64,000 nucleotides of DNA from an uncultured SAR86 cluster bacterium (GCA_938048695.1 CALIUO010000018.1:1-64000), one strand, 5' to 3'; positions 15,473 to 26,325 are shown, counted from the stretch's first letter. Notes: generated by a model not told the origin, from the letters alone. Numbers and translations: made by a program.

Positions 15473-16480
15473 TCAATCTGATGTAGAAAATTCTACTATT
15501 CCTATCCCATTTTCACCCCTTAGTGCATATAGAAGATAATTCTTATTTTCTTCAGTGAAAACAGCTGGATCCCTCAGTTGATTTACTGGTGTGTTTATAG
15601 CGCTAGCGACAGATTTATGATTCGGCAATAAAGCACCTTCCCACTCTTTTTCAGGCTTTAATACTTCTATTGGTTTAGTTGCTTTCCATTCGGATACAGG
15701 AAATGTTAAATCAACAGTTCTTAATAGTATCCTTTCTGGCGCATCACCTTTTCTCGTATAAAAAATCAGTAATTGATCTCCGTTTACTAGGACAGCACTA
15801 TGCCTTGCTTCTTCCTCCATGATTTGATTCACAATAGTAAAGTCATCTATTTCTTCTGAACCTTCATAAATAATCCCGGGCATGGATATGGCAAAATTTT
15901 TATTTTTGTAGATAAATTTTCGAAAATAGGGCCATCCCACTATTTTTTTCTTAACCTGAAAATTTAAACCATCTTTTGATTCCGCAACTCTAGTCTTTTG
16001 GAGACCAAATTCATCAAGCCCATGAAAATACATAATGAATCTTTTCTTTTGGTTGTCTATATGGACATCAGGAGAGGCTATGTGGGGAATAGTTAAGTCA
16101 TCAATCTTATGAGGTATATGCTCAATAAGATCTTTATGTGCATCTCTTACTCCTAATGTATCGATATCAAAGTCATGGGGTATTTTGGGATTTTCTGTCA
16201 GAAAATGTGATTCCCTTAAATGTAAAGTACCTCCAATAACTACCTTCCAGGGCCCTTTAAGATTATTGGCATAAGCTAATTTAATCCTATCTCCTTTATG
16301 ATCTGCAAAGTAAAGATAATATTTACCAAGTGGATTTTTTAACCAATTTGGAGCTTTTACAAGAGAAGGTCCTTGAATGTTCGATCCAATTTCTTCAACA
16401 AGAAATGGAGGAATAATTGGCTTATTTACAAAACGAGTAATTTCTATTTTCAAGTTATTTTCCTCTTCAGTACAACTCAA
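15473..16480 (-). CDS. Five-bladed beta-propeller (GH43/GH32-like) protein, apparent lipoprotein with interrupted signal
   Basis: A 335-residue beta-propeller protein resembling glycoside hydrolase families 43/32. Repeated blade patterns include GKYYLYFADHKGDRIKLAYA, KRFIMYFHGLDEFG and the C-terminal LRDPAVFTEENKNYLLYA. Substrate and activity are not known. The frame as given opens at a TTG immediately before SCTEE, which is unlikely as a true start. In the same frame further upstream a GTG at 16519 would encode a lipoprotein signal (MKDYIII then FLLILLSC with a lipobox cysteine), but a TAA at 16496-16498 interrupts it. The gene is either recently inactivated, carries a sequence error, or starts in an unusual way. 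Confidence 0.65.
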   Translation of the reverse strand: MSCTEEENNLKIEITRFVNKPIIPPFLVEEIGSNIQGPSLVKAPNWLKNPLGKYYLYFADHKGDRIKLAYANNLKGPWKVVIGGTLHLRESHFLTENPKIPHDFDIDTLGVRDAHKDLIEHIPHKIDDLTIPHIASPDVHIDNQKKRFIMYFHGLDEFGLQKTRVAESKDGLNFQVKKKIVGWPYFRKFIYKNKNFAISMPGIIYEGSEEIDDFTIVNQIMEEEARHSAVLVNGDQLLIFYTRKGDAPERILLRTVDLTFPVSEWKATKPIEVLKPEKEWEGALLPNHKSVASAINTPVNQLRDPAVFTEENKNYLLYALRGENGIGIVEFSTSD

Positions 16481-16585
16481 TAGTATTAATAAAAATTATA
16501 TTATGATGTAATCCTTCACGGTTAAACTTTCTTTAATTTCTAGTCACTCAGTCTCATACCACAGGTTATAATATGCTAAAACTAA

Positions 16586-18472
16586 ATGGCTAGAGAATAT
16601 ACTGCAAAGTCAATTGAAGTCCTTTCAGGACTAGATCCTGTCAAAAAAAGGCCAGGGATGTATACGGAAACATCGCGGCCGAACCACCTTGCTCTAGAAG
16701 TAATAGATAACAGCATCGATGAGGCCTTAGGAGGCTTCGCTACAAAGATAGAGGTAGCCTTAAAGAAAGATGGATCTTTAAGTGTTGAGGATGATGGAAG
16801 AGGGATGCCGGTCGATATCCATCCTGATGAGGGTATACCTGCTGTTGAGCTAATTTTCACTAGACTTCATGCTGGTGCTAAATTCTCAAATGAGGATTAC
16901 AAATTCTCTGGAGGTCTTCACGGTGTCGGTGTATCAGTAGTAAATGCCTTGTCTCAATATCTTGAAGCTGAGATAAAGCGTGACGGTAAAAAATATTCGA
17001 TTACATTTCAAGATAGTGAAAAAAAATCAGAATTGAAACAAATAGATAAAGTAGGTCAAAAAAATACAGGAACAAAAGTAACTTTTTTAGCTGATCCTCA
17101 GTACTTTGATAATCCTAAGATCTCTGTATCTCAACTTACTGCCGCCTTGAAAGCTAAAGCTGTCCTTTCTCCTGGTTTAAAGATTTCATTTTTAGATGAA
17201 AATACAGGTAACTCCGAAACTTGGTGTTTTGTAGAAGGTTTAGCTTCCTATTTAGCTTCCTCTAATATCGGAGGCGAGGTAGTGCCTGCAGACCCATTTG
17301 AAGGTGAGTATTTATCTGAAGATGGAGGTCTGACTTGGGCTTTACAGTGGGTTCAGGGTATTGCCGATCCCATATCTGAGAGTTATGTCAATTTAATTCC
17401 TACTTCTCAAGGAGGAACACATGTCAATGGAACAAGATCCGGATTAACTGAGGCTTTAAAAGAATTTTGTGAATTTAGAAACTTAATACCAAGAGGGGTT
17501 AAATTAACCGCAGACGACATTTGGCTAAATTGTAGCTCCATCATATCCGCAAAAGTAAAGGATCCTCAATTTACTGGTCAGACTAAAGAAAGATTATCCT
17601 CTAAAGAGTTCACAAATATTTCTTCACAGATTATTAAAGATTCTTTCAGTCTCTGGCTCAATCAACATACTGAAGAAGGTGAAACTATTGCAGAAATCTG
17701 TATAGCTAATGCTCAGGCAAGACAAAAAAGTAATAAGAAAGTAGATAGAAAAAAAATAATATCTGGACCTGCCTTGCCAGGAAAATTAACTGACTGCACT
17801 ACTGATGATCCTGAGAAAGGAGAATTATTTCTGGTAGAAGGTGAGTCGGCAGGGGGATCTGCCAAAAGAGCGAGAGATAGGAATTTCCAAGCTATTCTTC
17901 CTCTTAAAGGAAAAATTATGAATACTTGGGAAGTAGATGTTACTGAGGTACTGGCTTCTCAGGAAGTAAATAACATCGCTATAGCGCTTGGAGTTGAACC
18001 TGGAAGTAATAATTTAGATGGACTTAGATACGGAAAAGTTTGTATTTTAGCTGACGCAGATTCAGATGGTCTCCATATAGCAACTCTCTTGTGTGCATTA
18101 TTTTTGAAGCACTTTAGGCCACTTGTTGAAGCTGGAAGAGTTTATGTTTCGATGCCACCTCTTTATAGAATTGATCAAGGAAAGGATGTTCACTATGCTT
18201 TGGACGATCCTGAGAAAGACAAGTTAGTTGATGAATTACAGAAAAAGAATAAAAGAACTAAAATTGAAGTTCAAAGATTTAAAGGTCTGGGAGAAATGAA
18301 TGCTTCGCAACTTAGAGAGACGACTATGTTGCCTGGTGCTAGACGATTAGTACAACTTACTGTTAAAAATGGAGATAAATCTTCGCAGATGGTTGATATG
18401 CTTCTGTCCAAGAAGAGGTCTCAAGATAGGAAAGAGTGGCTCGAAGATAAAGGAAATCTAGCTAATGTCTGA
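16586..18472 (+). CDS. parE: DNA topoisomerase IV subunit B
   Basis: A 628-residue GHKL-ATPase/TOPRIM type II topoisomerase subunit. [20 protein letters not shown] (residues 22-41) is diagnostic of ParE over GyrB, and the length matches E. coli ParE (630) with no GyrB-type insert. ATP-binding residues include E38 and N42, DDGRG (69-73) and GGLHGVGV (109-116). The TOPRIM domain has [12 protein letters not shown] and [11 protein letters not shown]. With ParC it decatenates daughter chromosomes. A TATAAT at 16567-16572 places transcription start only a few bases before the ATG, so the leader would be very short. It overlaps parC by 8 bases. Confidence 0.97.
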   Translation: MAREYTAKSIEVLSGLDPVKKRPGMYTETSRPNHLALEVIDNSIDEALGGFATKIEVALKKDGSLSVEDDGRGMPVDIHPDEGIPAVELIFTRLHAGAKFSNEDYKFSGGLHGVGVSVVNALSQYLEAEIKRDGKKYSITFQDSEKKSELKQIDKVGQKNTGTKVTFLADPQYFDNPKISVSQLTAALKAKAVLSPGLKISFLDENTGNSETWCFVEGLASYLASSNIGGEVVPADPFEGEYLSEDGGLTWALQWVQGIADPISESYVNLIPTSQGGTHVNGTRSGLTEALKEFCEFRNLIPRGVKLTADDIWLNCSSIISAKVKDPQFTGQTKERLSSKEFTNISSQIIKDSFSLWLNQHTEEGETIAEICIANAQARQKSNKKVDRKKIISGPALPGKLTDCTTDDPEKGELFLVEGESAGGSAKRARDRNFQAILPLKGKIMNTWEVDVTEVLASQEVNNIAIALGVEPGSNNLDGLRYGKVCILADADSDGLHIATLLCALFLKHFRPLVEAGRVYVSMPPLYRIDQGKDVHYALDDPEKDKLVDELQKKNKRTKIEVQRFKGLGEMNASQLRETTMLPGARRLVQLTVKNGDKSSQMVDMLLSKKRSQDRKEWLEDKGNLANV

Positions 18473-20711
18473 AAAACTTGAACAACAGTCTCTTAGTCAG
18501 TTTAGTGAAAAAGCTTACCTTGATTACTCAATGTATGTCATTCTGGATAGGGCCTTACCTCATATAGGTGACGGACTTAAACCGGTTCAAAGAAGAATTA
18601 TCTATGCAATGTCTGAGTTGGGATTAAGTTCAGCTGCAAAATATAAAAAAAGTGCAAGAACAGTTGGAGATGTAATAGGTAAGTTTCATCCCCATGGAGA
18701 TACTGCGGCTTATGAAGCAATGGTTCTTCTATCACAATCTTTCTCAACAAGATATCCTCTAATTGATGGCCAAGGGAATTGGGGCTCTATTGATGATCCA
18801 AAATCTTTTGCAGCAATGAGATATACAGAATGTCGCCTTTCACCTTATGCCAAAAGTCTTCTTGAGGAGCTTGGTCAGGGTACAGTTGATTGGGTAAGTA
18901 ATTTTGATGGCACCCTTTTGGAACCTTGTGTTTTACCGGCAAGGTTGCCTAATTTATTATTGAATGGAGCTACAGGTATAGCTGTAGGAATGGCAACTGA
19001 TATACCTCCTCATAATTTAAATGAAGTTGTTGATGCCTGTATCAAAATCTTAGATGAACCAAAAGTTACTGTAGAGGAACTCTACGCGATTATTCCTGGA
19101 CCTGATTTTCCAACTAAAGCTGAAATCATATCTTCAGAAGAAGAACTTAAAGAAATTTATCAATCCGGACGGGGCTCAGTACGTATGCGATCTACCTATG
19201 ATATTGAGAATGGTGAGATTGTAATTACGGCATTGCCACATCAAACATCCAGTTCCAAGATACTTGAACAAATTGCATTGCAAATGGATGGAAAGAAGCT
19301 ACCTATGATAGTCGATCTAAGGGATGAGAGCGATGAAGAAAACCCTACCAGGTTAGTTTTGGTACCAAAATCAAATAGAGTTGATAAAGATGCAGTTATG
19401 AATCACTTATTTGCAACTACAGACCTTCAAAAAAACTATAGGGTTAATATGAACCTCATAGGTTTGAATGGAAAACCTCAAACAAGAGATATAAAGCTTG
19501 TCCTAAAAGAGTGGCTTACTTTCAGATCTCAAACTGTGACCCGAAGACTTCAACATAGATTAGATTGGGTATTAGATAGACTGCATATATTGGAAGGTCT
19601 TCTCGTTATATATTTGAATATTGATGAAGTAATTAACATTATCCGCAATGAAGATGATCCTAAAAAAGTCTTACAGAAAAAATTCAAATTAAGCGTAATT
19701 CAGGTAGATGCAATTTTAGAGATAAGGCTTAGACAATTAGCAAAACTAGAAGAGATAAAAATCAAGGAAGAACAAGGTAACCTAGATTCTGAAAGAAAAG
19801 AATTAGAAAAGATTTTAGGTTCAAAGACTAGACTAAAGACTCTTATCAAGAAAGAACTAAAAGCTGATGCTGAAATCTATGGAGATGACAGAAATAGCCC
19901 TATAGTAAAAAGAGAGGAGGCATCAGCCTTTGATGAGTCAGAACTAATTTCATCAGATCCGGTAACTGTTGTTTTATCGGAGAGAGGATGGATTAGAGCA
20001 GCCAAAGGACACGATATTGAGCCAGAGTCATTGAATTACAGGGAAGGAGATAAATACTTCTCTTCAACTCCATCCAGAAATAATCTAAATGCAGTATTTT
20101 TTGATTCAAAAGGTAAGGCATACACCTTGCCTTGTCATTCACTGCCTTCCGCTAGAGGGCAGGGAGAACCTCTTTCGGGAAGATTAAACGCTGAATCAGG
20201 CGAAACTTTCATGGGAGTAGTTTCTGGCTCAAACGAAGAAAAAATTATCTTAGCAACTTCTTCAGGTTATGGGTTCATTGCACAACTCGGAGATTTACAA
20301 ACCAAGAATAAATCAGGAAAGGCTGCAATTAAAGTTCAAGAAAAAGCAAAAGTATTAATTCCAAGCCTCATTAGCGATGATAGAGATGTTCTGGCTGCGA
20401 TAACCAATCAAGGCCGTATGCTCGTCTTCCCTCACACTGAGTTACCACAACTTGCCAGAGGAAAAGGTAATAAGATAATTGGTATACCCAAAGCTAATTT
20501 TGAATCTGGTGAGGAGTATTTACAAGAATTAGCTGTAGTTGGTGAGGGAAAAGAACTGAAACTGGTAAGTGGTAAACGCCACTTTACAATCAAATTTAAA
20601 GACTTAGAAAACTTTTTCGGCAATAGGGGAAGAAGAGGAAATTTCCTTCCAAAAGGTTTTAGAAAAGTTGATAAAGTTGAAGTAATTTCGCCTGAGGATA
20701 TAAAATCCTAA
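18465..20711 (+). CDS. parC: DNA topoisomerase IV subunit A
   Basis: A 748-residue DNA-cleaving subunit of topoisomerase IV. The catalytic tyrosine is Y120 in [12 protein letters not shown], the same number as in E. coli ParC. The quinolone-resistance-determining region reads [11 protein letters not shown], with T80 where E. coli has S80 and the usual E84; Thr and Ser both occur in wild-type enzymes. The N-terminal winged helix, tower and coiled-coil regions are present, and a C-terminal beta-pinwheel follows. The start is inside parE (8-base overlap), so the two subunits are translated together. An adjacent parE-parC pair transcribed together is common in bacteria. Confidence 0.97.
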   Translation: MSEKLEQQSLSQFSEKAYLDYSMYVILDRALPHIGDGLKPVQRRIIYAMSELGLSSAAKYKKSARTVGDVIGKFHPHGDTAAYEAMVLLSQSFSTRYPLIDGQGNWGSIDDPKSFAAMRYTECRLSPYAKSLLEELGQGTVDWVSNFDGTLLEPCVLPARLPNLLLNGATGIAVGMATDIPPHNLNEVVDACIKILDEPKVTVEELYAIIPGPDFPTKAEIISSEEELKEIYQSGRGSVRMRSTYDIENGEIVITALPHQTSSSKILEQIALQMDGKKLPMIVDLRDESDEENPTRLVLVPKSNRVDKDAVMNHLFATTDLQKNYRVNMNLIGLNGKPQTRDIKLVLKEWLTFRSQTVTRRLQHRLDWVLDRLHILEGLLVIYLNIDEVINIIRNEDDPKKVLQKKFKLSVIQVDAILEIRLRQLAKLEEIKIKEEQGNLDSERKELEKILGSKTRLKTLIKKELKADAEIYGDDRNSPIVKREEASAFDESELISSDPVTVVLSERGWIRAAKGHDIEPESLNYREGDKYFSSTPSRNNLNAVFFDSKGKAYTLPCHSLPSARGQGEPLSGRLNAESGETFMGVVSGSNEEKIILATSSGYGFIAQLGDLQTKNKSGKAAIKVQEKAKVLIPSLISDDRDVLAAITNQGRMLVFPHTELPQLARGKGNKIIGIPKANFESGEEYLQELAVVGEGKELKLVSGKRHFTIKFKDLENFFGNRGRRGNFLPKGFRKVDKVEVISPEDIKS

Positions 20712-20752
20712 TTTTTCCAATCAACAAATAAATACATTTACTAGAGTTTTAA

Positions 20753-21214
20753 ATGAAAGAGAAATTTCCATACATAGGTAACGACGTAACTATCACAGAA
20801 GAAATGTGTGACCTAAATGGTCATATGAATGTACTCTATTATGCGCAGATATTTGAGGATGAATTTCCCTTTTATTCATCATTAGGTTTTACCTCAGATT
20901 ATTTTCAAGAGGGGTACTCGTTCTTTACCTTGGAGATGAACATAAGGTATTTGAAGGAAATGAAACAAGGGGAAATAGCCTCTCCTTGCTTTAGATATTT
21001 TGCTGTTAAACCTAAATTAATTCATTACGGAGGTATCATACTTAATGAGTCTGGAGACGTTTCAGCAATTACGGAAAATGTTCTGGTTCATGTAGATATG
21101 AATACAAGGCGGTCATGTGAGATGAAAGAAGAAACAATAAACCACCTGAACGGAATGCTAAAAGAGCACGCTGCCACTGGGGATATAGATTTTGAGTTAA
21201 GGTTGAAGATCTAG
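20753..21214 (+). CDS. Acyl-CoA thioesterase, hotdog fold (4HBT type)
   Basis: A 153-residue single hotdog-domain protein. The segment EEMCDLNGHMNVLYYAQIFED (residues 17-37) is the characteristic active-site region of 4-hydroxybenzoyl-CoA thioesterase-like enzymes, with the conserved Asp, Asn-Gly-His and Met-Asn. It should hydrolyse an acyl-CoA, possibly one from the surrounding acyl-CoA genes. The substrate is not predictable. The gap to parC is 41 bases, so it may be cotranscribed. Its stop overlaps the aldo/keto reductase stop by 4 nt (CTAG). Confidence 0.82.
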   Translation: MKEKFPYIGNDVTITEEMCDLNGHMNVLYYAQIFEDEFPFYSSLGFTSDYFQEGYSFFTLEMNIRYLKEMKQGEIASPCFRYFAVKPKLIHYGGIILNESGDVSAITENVLVHVDMNTRRSCEMKEETINHLNGMLKEHAATGDIDFELRLKI

Positions 21215-22179
21215 ATCGAAAGTAATTCCTTTTGGATTTCTTCGTCAAGAAGATCAATCACCTCAGAACTTTTTAAATTCTCTTCTAATTGCTCTAATTT
21301 AGATGCACCCAAAATCACTGTCGAGACATTTTTATTCAATAAGCACCATGCTATAGCAAGATTGGACATGCTTACATTTAGTTTTTCTGCAATAGGCGCC
21401 AAGGTTCTTACCCTATTCATTCTTTCTTGACCTCTATCAGATTCAACCATACTTTTTTTAAGCCATTCATATCCAGAAAGAGAAGCTCTTGAGCCTTCAG
21501 GAATACCTTCAAGGTATTTACCTGTTAAAGCACCTGATGCTAAAGGTGACCAAATCGTAGTGCCTAAACCGTATTTTGTATAGAGAGGTCCGTATTCCTT
21601 TTCAAATCTATTTCTATCGAGAAGATTGTATTGAGGTTGTTCCATAGAAGGAGGTGTTAAATGATTCGAAATAGCAAAATCGTAAGCCTCTGAAATCTCT
21701 TCAGCACTCCATTCAGAAGTCCCCCAATAAAGAACCTTACCTTGCATTACAAGATTATGCATTGCCCAGACCGTCTCGCTGATAGGGGTCTCTGGATCAG
21801 CTCTATGGCAGAAATATAAATCAAGATAATCAACTTGAAGTCTTTCCATGGCTTGATGACAAGCCTCTGTTATATGTTTTCTACTGAGTCCTTTCTGGGT
21901 AGGCAATGGATTCTCGTTGGCTCCAAAAAAGACTTTAGATGAAACACAATATGAATCTCTTGGATTATCCAAGGCTTTCAGGGCTTTTCCCATAACTATT
22001 TCAGATTCGCCCCTTTCATATCCCTCTGCATTATCAAAGAAATTGATTCCAGCATCCAGGCAAGTACCAAACATCTTTTCTGCAAGGTTTGTGTTAACCT
22101 GTTTGTTGAATGTTACCCAAGATCCAAAAGATAGTTCTGAAACCCTTAATCCAGACTTTCCTAAATTTCTATATTCCAT
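21211..22179 (-). CDS. Aldo/keto reductase, potassium-channel beta-subunit-like (AKR6/YghZ type)
   Basis: A 322-residue NADPH-dependent (beta/alpha)8-barrel reductase. The catalytic tetrad is visible: D49 and Y54 in FFDNAEGY, K82 in SSKVFFG, and H125 in YFCHRADPETP. The N-terminus EYRNLGKSGLRVSELSFGSW and the Q-P-Q-Y-N-L-L region place it with the Kv-beta-like group (E. coli YghZ) rather than with aldose reductases. Function is likely aldehyde or methylglyoxal detoxification; the physiological substrate is unknown. It starts five bases after the argD stop, so the two form an operon. Confidence 0.9.
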   Translation of the reverse strand: MEYRNLGKSGLRVSELSFGSWVTFNKQVNTNLAEKMFGTCLDAGINFFDNAEGYERGESEIVMGKALKALDNPRDSYCVSSKVFFGANENPLPTQKGLSRKHITEACHQAMERLQVDYLDLYFCHRADPETPISETVWAMHNLVMQGKVLYWGTSEWSAEEISEAYDFAISNHLTPPSMEQPQYNLLDRNRFEKEYGPLYTKYGLGTTIWSPLASGALTGKYLEGIPEGSRASLSGYEWLKKSMVESDRGQERMNRVRTLAPIAEKLNVSMSNLAIAWCLLNKNVSTVILGASKLEQLEENLKSSEVIDLLDEEIQKELLSI

Positions 22180-22184
22180 AACTT

Positions 22185-23378
22185 CTAGAGTAGCACCTCT
22201 TTCAATAAATCTATACCTTGTTCTATTTCTTCATTAGTAATATTCAACGCCGGTGCCAATCTAAGACAGTTTGAGCCAGCTGAAACCATTATCAGACCCG
22301 CATCATATGCTTGCTCCAAAACTTCATTTGAAGTTTTATCAATCAGATCACATCCTATCCATAGACCTGAAGATCTAATTTCAGAGAAAACTCCTTTAGT
22401 TTGGAATTCAGCAAGAAAACTAAGAAATAATTTTTCCTTTTCCAATACATCGTTGAGAAAATCTTTATTATTAACGATATTCAATACTTCATTTGCAACT
22501 GCACATGCCATTGGATTTCCTCCAAAAGTAGATCCGTGAGTGCCAGGCTGCATGCACTCGCCAATGGATTGAGTTGTAAGAGTGGCACCAATAGGAATGC
22601 CTCCACCCAAGCCTTTTGCCGAAGTGACTATATCGGGTTCAATGTCATATTGCATATAACCGTAGAGAGTTCCCATTCTTCCTACACCACTTTGCACTTC
22701 ATCTATGATTAATAAAGTACCTTTTTTCGAGCACTCTTCCCTCAGTCTCTTAATAAATTCGTTACTGGCTTTAAAAACTCCAGCTTCACCTTGTACAGGT
22801 TCCACAATTACTGCAGCAGTATTATTGGAGATAAGCTTCTCTAAATCGGACTCATTGTTAAATTCTCCATGCTTAATTCCAGGCATTAAAGGTTCAAATC
22901 CATTTCTATGCATTTCTGAACTTCCTAGAGAAATATTTAATAGAGATCGACCATGGAAAGAATTTTTAAAAGATACTAATTCACTTCTTTGATCACCTTT
23001 TGAGGAATGATATTTTCTTGCAATTTTTATAGCAGCTTCATTTGCTTCAGTTCCAGAATTGCTCAAGAAAACATTTTCTGCAAAAGTCGAATCTGTTATT
23101 TGTTTAGCCAAGTTGATAGCTGGCTCATTACTAAGGTAATTGCTTAGATGCCAAAACTTCTGGGATTGATCAGATAATGCTTTTATTAAACTAGGATGCG
23201 AGTGTCCTAGTGAATTCACTGCTATACCCCCACCAAAATCTATATATTCTTTGTTGTCTAGATCCCAGATTCTTGACCCTTTTGCCTCCTTGGGAATGAA
23301 GTTTGCAGGAGAATAATTAGGTAACATTACATTATCGTAAATTCCTCTTAGTTCATTATTCTTGCTATTTTTATTCAT
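22185..23378 (-). CDS. argD: Acetylornithine aminotransferase, class III PLP enzyme
   Basis: A 397-residue class III aminotransferase, close to E. coli ArgD (406). PLP-binding features are SGTEANEAAIK (108-118), DEVQSGVGRMG (226-236) and the Schiff-base lysine K255 in SAKGLGGGIPIGA. The N-terminal region with DLDNKEYIDFGGGIAVNSLGHSHP is typical of acetylornithine/succinyldiaminopimelate aminotransferases. It would act in arginine synthesis and perhaps lysine synthesis. Other arginine genes are not in the window, so the precise substrate (acetylornithine versus ornithine or another omega-amine) is less certain than the family. It is first in a two-gene run with the aldo/keto reductase. Confidence 0.87.
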   Translation of the reverse strand: MNKNSKNNELRGIYDNVMLPNYSPANFIPKEAKGSRIWDLDNKEYIDFGGGIAVNSLGHSHPSLIKALSDQSQKFWHLSNYLSNEPAINLAKQITDSTFAENVFLSNSGTEANEAAIKIARKYHSSKGDQRSELVSFKNSFHGRSLLNISLGSSEMHRNGFEPLMPGIKHGEFNNESDLEKLISNNTAAVIVEPVQGEAGVFKASNEFIKRLREECSKKGTLLIIDEVQSGVGRMGTLYGYMQYDIEPDIVTSAKGLGGGIPIGATLTTQSIGECMQPGTHGSTFGGNPMACAVANEVLNIVNNKDFLNDVLEKEKLFLSFLAEFQTKGVFSEIRSSGLWIGCDLIDKTSNEVLEQAYDAGLIMVSAGSNCLRLAPALNITNEEIEQGIDLLKEVLL

Positions 23379-23428
23379 TCGTAGAAGTTTATTTGGCGAG
23401 ACAATAGTATTATAGATTCCCTTTTTAT

Positions 23429-23911
23429 ATGGTCAAAATCGAAAATAATTCAGAAGATGGTATATATCGGATACTTCTTCGCCCAAATCAATCTACTGAT
23501 TGGAAATCTAGCTTAATCTTTATTTCAATAATTGCTTTTACATGCTTAACAATTGGAATAGGTTTTGCTCTAGCAGGTGCAACCATGATATTGCCTTTTG
23601 CCGGACTAGAAATTTTATTTGTAGCAACATGCGTTTATTTAGTTATGAAGCAGACTTATAAACAAGAAGTAATAACCCTGACAAAAGAAAAATTAACAAT
23701 AGCAAAGGGTGCTGGAAAAATAGATCAAGAATGGGAATATTTTAGAATGTGGTCTTTTATATCAGTAGAAAGACCAGAACATCCCTGGTACCCAGCACAT
23801 ATAATAGTATCTTCTAAAGGAGAAAGAGTTCCAATCGGAGACTTCCTCAATGAAGATGAAAAAGAAGAATTAGTTAAAAATCTAGAAAGGGTAATTCAAG
23901 AACTTAAATAA
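23429..23911 (+). CDS. DUF2244 family integral membrane protein
   Basis: A 160-residue protein with two adjacent membrane segments (about residues 29-50 and 52-72) and a C-terminal cytoplasmic domain. The RILLRPNQSTDWKS start, ILPFAGLEILFV at the membrane and QEWEYFRMW later match DUF2244, a family widespread in proteobacteria and often encoded near cytochrome oxidase genes. No biochemical function is known. Here it stands alone between argD and an acyl-CoA dehydrogenase gene; its stop is directly followed by the convergent stop codon. Confidence 0.8.
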   Translation: MVKIENNSEDGIYRILLRPNQSTDWKSSLIFISIIAFTCLTIGIGFALAGATMILPFAGLEILFVATCVYLVMKQTYKQEVITLTKEKLTIAKGAGKIDQEWEYFRMWSFISVERPEHPWYPAHIIVSSKGERVPIGDFLNEDEKEELVKNLERVIQELK

Positions 23912-25075
23912 TTATTTTCTTTGATTAAATCTTTTTCCAACAATTGCAGAAGCTATATTAATCTTTTGTATATCAATCGTACCACCTGCAATACCCCATC
24001 CCCATACATCTCTATACTTTCTTTCCATTCCATATTCTTTGTTAAATCCATATCCCCCCATGAGCTGCATCGCAGAAGCAACAACCTCTCTGGCAGTTTC
24101 ATTTGAAAAACATTTCCCTACGCTCGACTCAAATATACTTGGAAATCCTTCTTGAGCATTATGAGCTGCTCTATGAATCAGCAGTCTTGAAGCCTCAACT
24201 TTCATGGCCATTTCGGCCAGTTTCATTTGAACAGCCTGAAATTCAACAATTTGCTTGCCAAATTGCTCTCTTTCTTGGACATAATCAACTACACTTTCCA
24301 ATGCACCCGACGCTTGCCCAAGGCACATTATTGCGTTTCCACATCTTTCCAAATCGAAAGCTTCCATTAGTTTCTTAAATCCACCGTTGGCCTCAACAAT
24401 AATATTTTCCTTGGGTACTTCTACATTATCAAAATAGATGTCTGCAGAGGGAATTCCATTCCATCCCATCAATTTTTCTTGCTGGCCGAAACTTAATCCT
24501 GCAGCACCTTTTTCAACATACACTGCTCCAATTCCATTTGCTCCTGGTTCATCTGACATTCTGCAGTAAACCACATAACCTTCAGAATGACCTCCTCCAG
24601 AGCACCATCTCTTAGTACCGTTTAAGATAATTTTTTCTTCTTTAATTTCTGCTTTTGTCGTCAAGTCGGTTAGGGCAGATCCAGCATTAGGTTCTGACAT
24701 GGAAACAGCTACTACAATATCGCCTTTACAAACCTCTGGAATAACTTTTTGCTTTAGTTCCTCCGATGCAAAATGTTCAATCGCTTTTACTGGTCCCACA
24801 CAACTTTCAAATATTGGAAAAGCAACTGCAGAAGATATCTTTGCAAATTCTTCCATGACAAGTAATGCATCAAGATTGGATAAACCCAATCCACCATACT
24901 TTTCAGAAACATTGATCCCTAGAAATCCCATTTCAGAATACCTTTTTAACCATTCTTTCGATAAAGGTTCACTTGTTTGCTCCATCGATTGAGCTACATC
25001 AACCATTTCCTTTTGCGCAAAGTTCCTTGCTGTTTCTTGGAGCTCTCTTTGTTGGTCTGAAAGTTTAAAATCCAT
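23912..25075 (-). CDS. Acyl-CoA dehydrogenase, isovaleryl/long-chain-type catalytic base
   Basis: A 387-residue flavoenzyme with VAVSMSEPNAGSALTDL (122-138) and a C-terminal LMGGYGFNKEYGMERKYRD. At the usual catalytic EGT site it reads AGGTID, so the canonical Glu is replaced by Gly. Instead it carries Glu243 in FDLERCG, where isovaleryl-CoA and long-chain acyl-CoA dehydrogenases keep their base. That suggests a branched-chain or bulky substrate. It follows a class III CoA-transferase by 9 bases, so the pair probably activates and desaturates one acid. The end abuts the convergent DUF2244 gene with no spacer. Confidence 0.9.
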   Translation of the reverse strand: MDFKLSDQQRELQETARNFAQKEMVDVAQSMEQTSEPLSKEWLKRYSEMGFLGINVSEKYGGLGLSNLDALLVMEEFAKISSAVAFPIFESCVGPVKAIEHFASEELKQKVIPEVCKGDIVVAVSMSEPNAGSALTDLTTKAEIKEEKIILNGTKRWCSGGGHSEGYVVYCRMSDEPGANGIGAVYVEKGAAGLSFGQQEKLMGWNGIPSADIYFDNVEVPKENIIVEANGGFKKLMEAFDLERCGNAIMCLGQASGALESVVDYVQEREQFGKQIVEFQAVQMKLAEMAMKVEASRLLIHRAAHNAQEGFPSIFESSVGKCFSNETAREVVASAMQLMGGYGFNKEYGMERKYRDVWGWGIAGGTIDIQKINIASAIVGKRFNQRK

Positions 25076-25084
25076 ATTAATCTC

Positions 25085-26269
25085 CTATATTATTCTTTCT
25101 GATTTCAATTGATCTATCTCATCCAGGCTGTAACCAAGATCTGAGAGTATTTTTATATTATGTTCACCTAACTGAGGAGATCTACTTTTGATCGCCCCAG
25201 GATTCTCCGATAACTCTATTGCCGGACCCACAACAGAATATTCCTTATCCATTGTTGGATAATTCATTTTCACAAAAGAGCCTTTCTTCAGAATATGTTC
25301 TTCTACTAAAGTTTCACTAGCTTTGAGAACTTCTCCTACTGGTATTCTTGAATTTTCTAATTCTTTAATAGCTTCTTGTGAAGTTCTCTTGGAACACCAG
25401 TCAGACATCCTGGCACTAATTAAGTGACCATTTTCTCCTCTACTTAAATCATCTTTGAATCTCTCATCATTTAGCCAATCTGTTTCTCCCATTAAAGCAA
25501 CCCATCTTTCAAAAAGAGGTCCACCTACTGTTTGCACAAGAATCCAACCATCCTTAGTTTGGAATGTATCAGAAGGTCCAGAAGTTTGTGCTCTATTAAG
25601 CGAGGCTACCCTGTTAACATTTAAAATTTCTTGCTCTATCAATAGACTGTTAGTTGTCGTAAGAGCTGTCTGTAGAAGAGAAGTTTGAACTCTTTGACCC
25701 TTACCTGTTTTTTGTTTTTCAAGATAAGCCAAGAGAGTTCCAAAAGCAGCTAATGAAGCACTGCAAAAATCTACATAAGGAGCATATGCCTTTGTTGGTT
25801 GATCTGGATCTCCTGTCATATCCATTGCACCCGACATAGCTTGGGCTACACCATCAAAACCTACTCTTTCTGCATAAGGTCCAGTAGTTCCAAAAGCAGT
25901 ATTAGAAGTAAGAATTATTCCGGGATTTATTTTTTTTAGTTCTTCATAATCGAGACCCATAGATTTTAAAGTTTGCTCAGGAAGATTAGCGATTACTATG
26001 TCAGAGTTTTTAACTAACTTATTAACTATTTCTTGACCTTTCTCTTTAGTTGGATTGAGTGTTAAGCCTAGCTTATTTCTATTTAACTGGAGAAACATAG
26101 CGCCTTGTCCATCTTCACTAACTGGGGTGACATATCTATCCTCACTTCCATTTACTCTTTCTATCCTTATTACCTCAGCTCCATAATCAGCAAGCAGCGC
26201 ACCACAAAAAGGTCCTGCAATATATCTTCCAAAGTCTAAAACTTTTACACCTTCTAAAACTCCGCTCAT
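25085..26269 (-). CDS. Class III CoA-transferase (CaiB/BaiF/Frc family)
   Basis: A 394-residue CoA-transferase. The N-terminal LEGVKVLDFGRYIAGPFCGALLADYGAEVIRIE is the family signature, and D167 in APYVDFCSAS aligns with the nucleophilic Asp169 of formyl-CoA transferase. The family moves CoA between carboxylic acids without ATP. It precedes the acyl-CoA dehydrogenase at 23912 with a 9-base gap, consistent with activation followed by oxidation of the same acid. The acid is not identifiable from sequence. It is divergent from a PaaI-type thioesterase. Confidence 0.92.
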   Translation of the reverse strand: MSGVLEGVKVLDFGRYIAGPFCGALLADYGAEVIRIERVNGSEDRYVTPVSEDGQGAMFLQLNRNKLGLTLNPTKEKGQEIVNKLVKNSDIVIANLPEQTLKSMGLDYEELKKINPGIILTSNTAFGTTGPYAERVGFDGVAQAMSGAMDMTGDPDQPTKAYAPYVDFCSASLAAFGTLLAYLEKQKTGKGQRVQTSLLQTALTTTNSLLIEQEILNVNRVASLNRAQTSGPSDTFQTKDGWILVQTVGGPLFERWVALMGETDWLNDERFKDDLSRGENGHLISARMSDWCSKRTSQEAIKELENSRIPVGEVLKASETLVEEHILKKGSFVKMNYPTMDKEYSVVGPAIELSENPGAIKSRSPQLGEHNIKILSDLGYSLDEIDQLKSERII

Positions 26270-26325
26270 AGTATTTATTTCCTTAATAATTTTAAGTTCG
26301 ATATTTATTTCGAGCTTTCAGGGAT

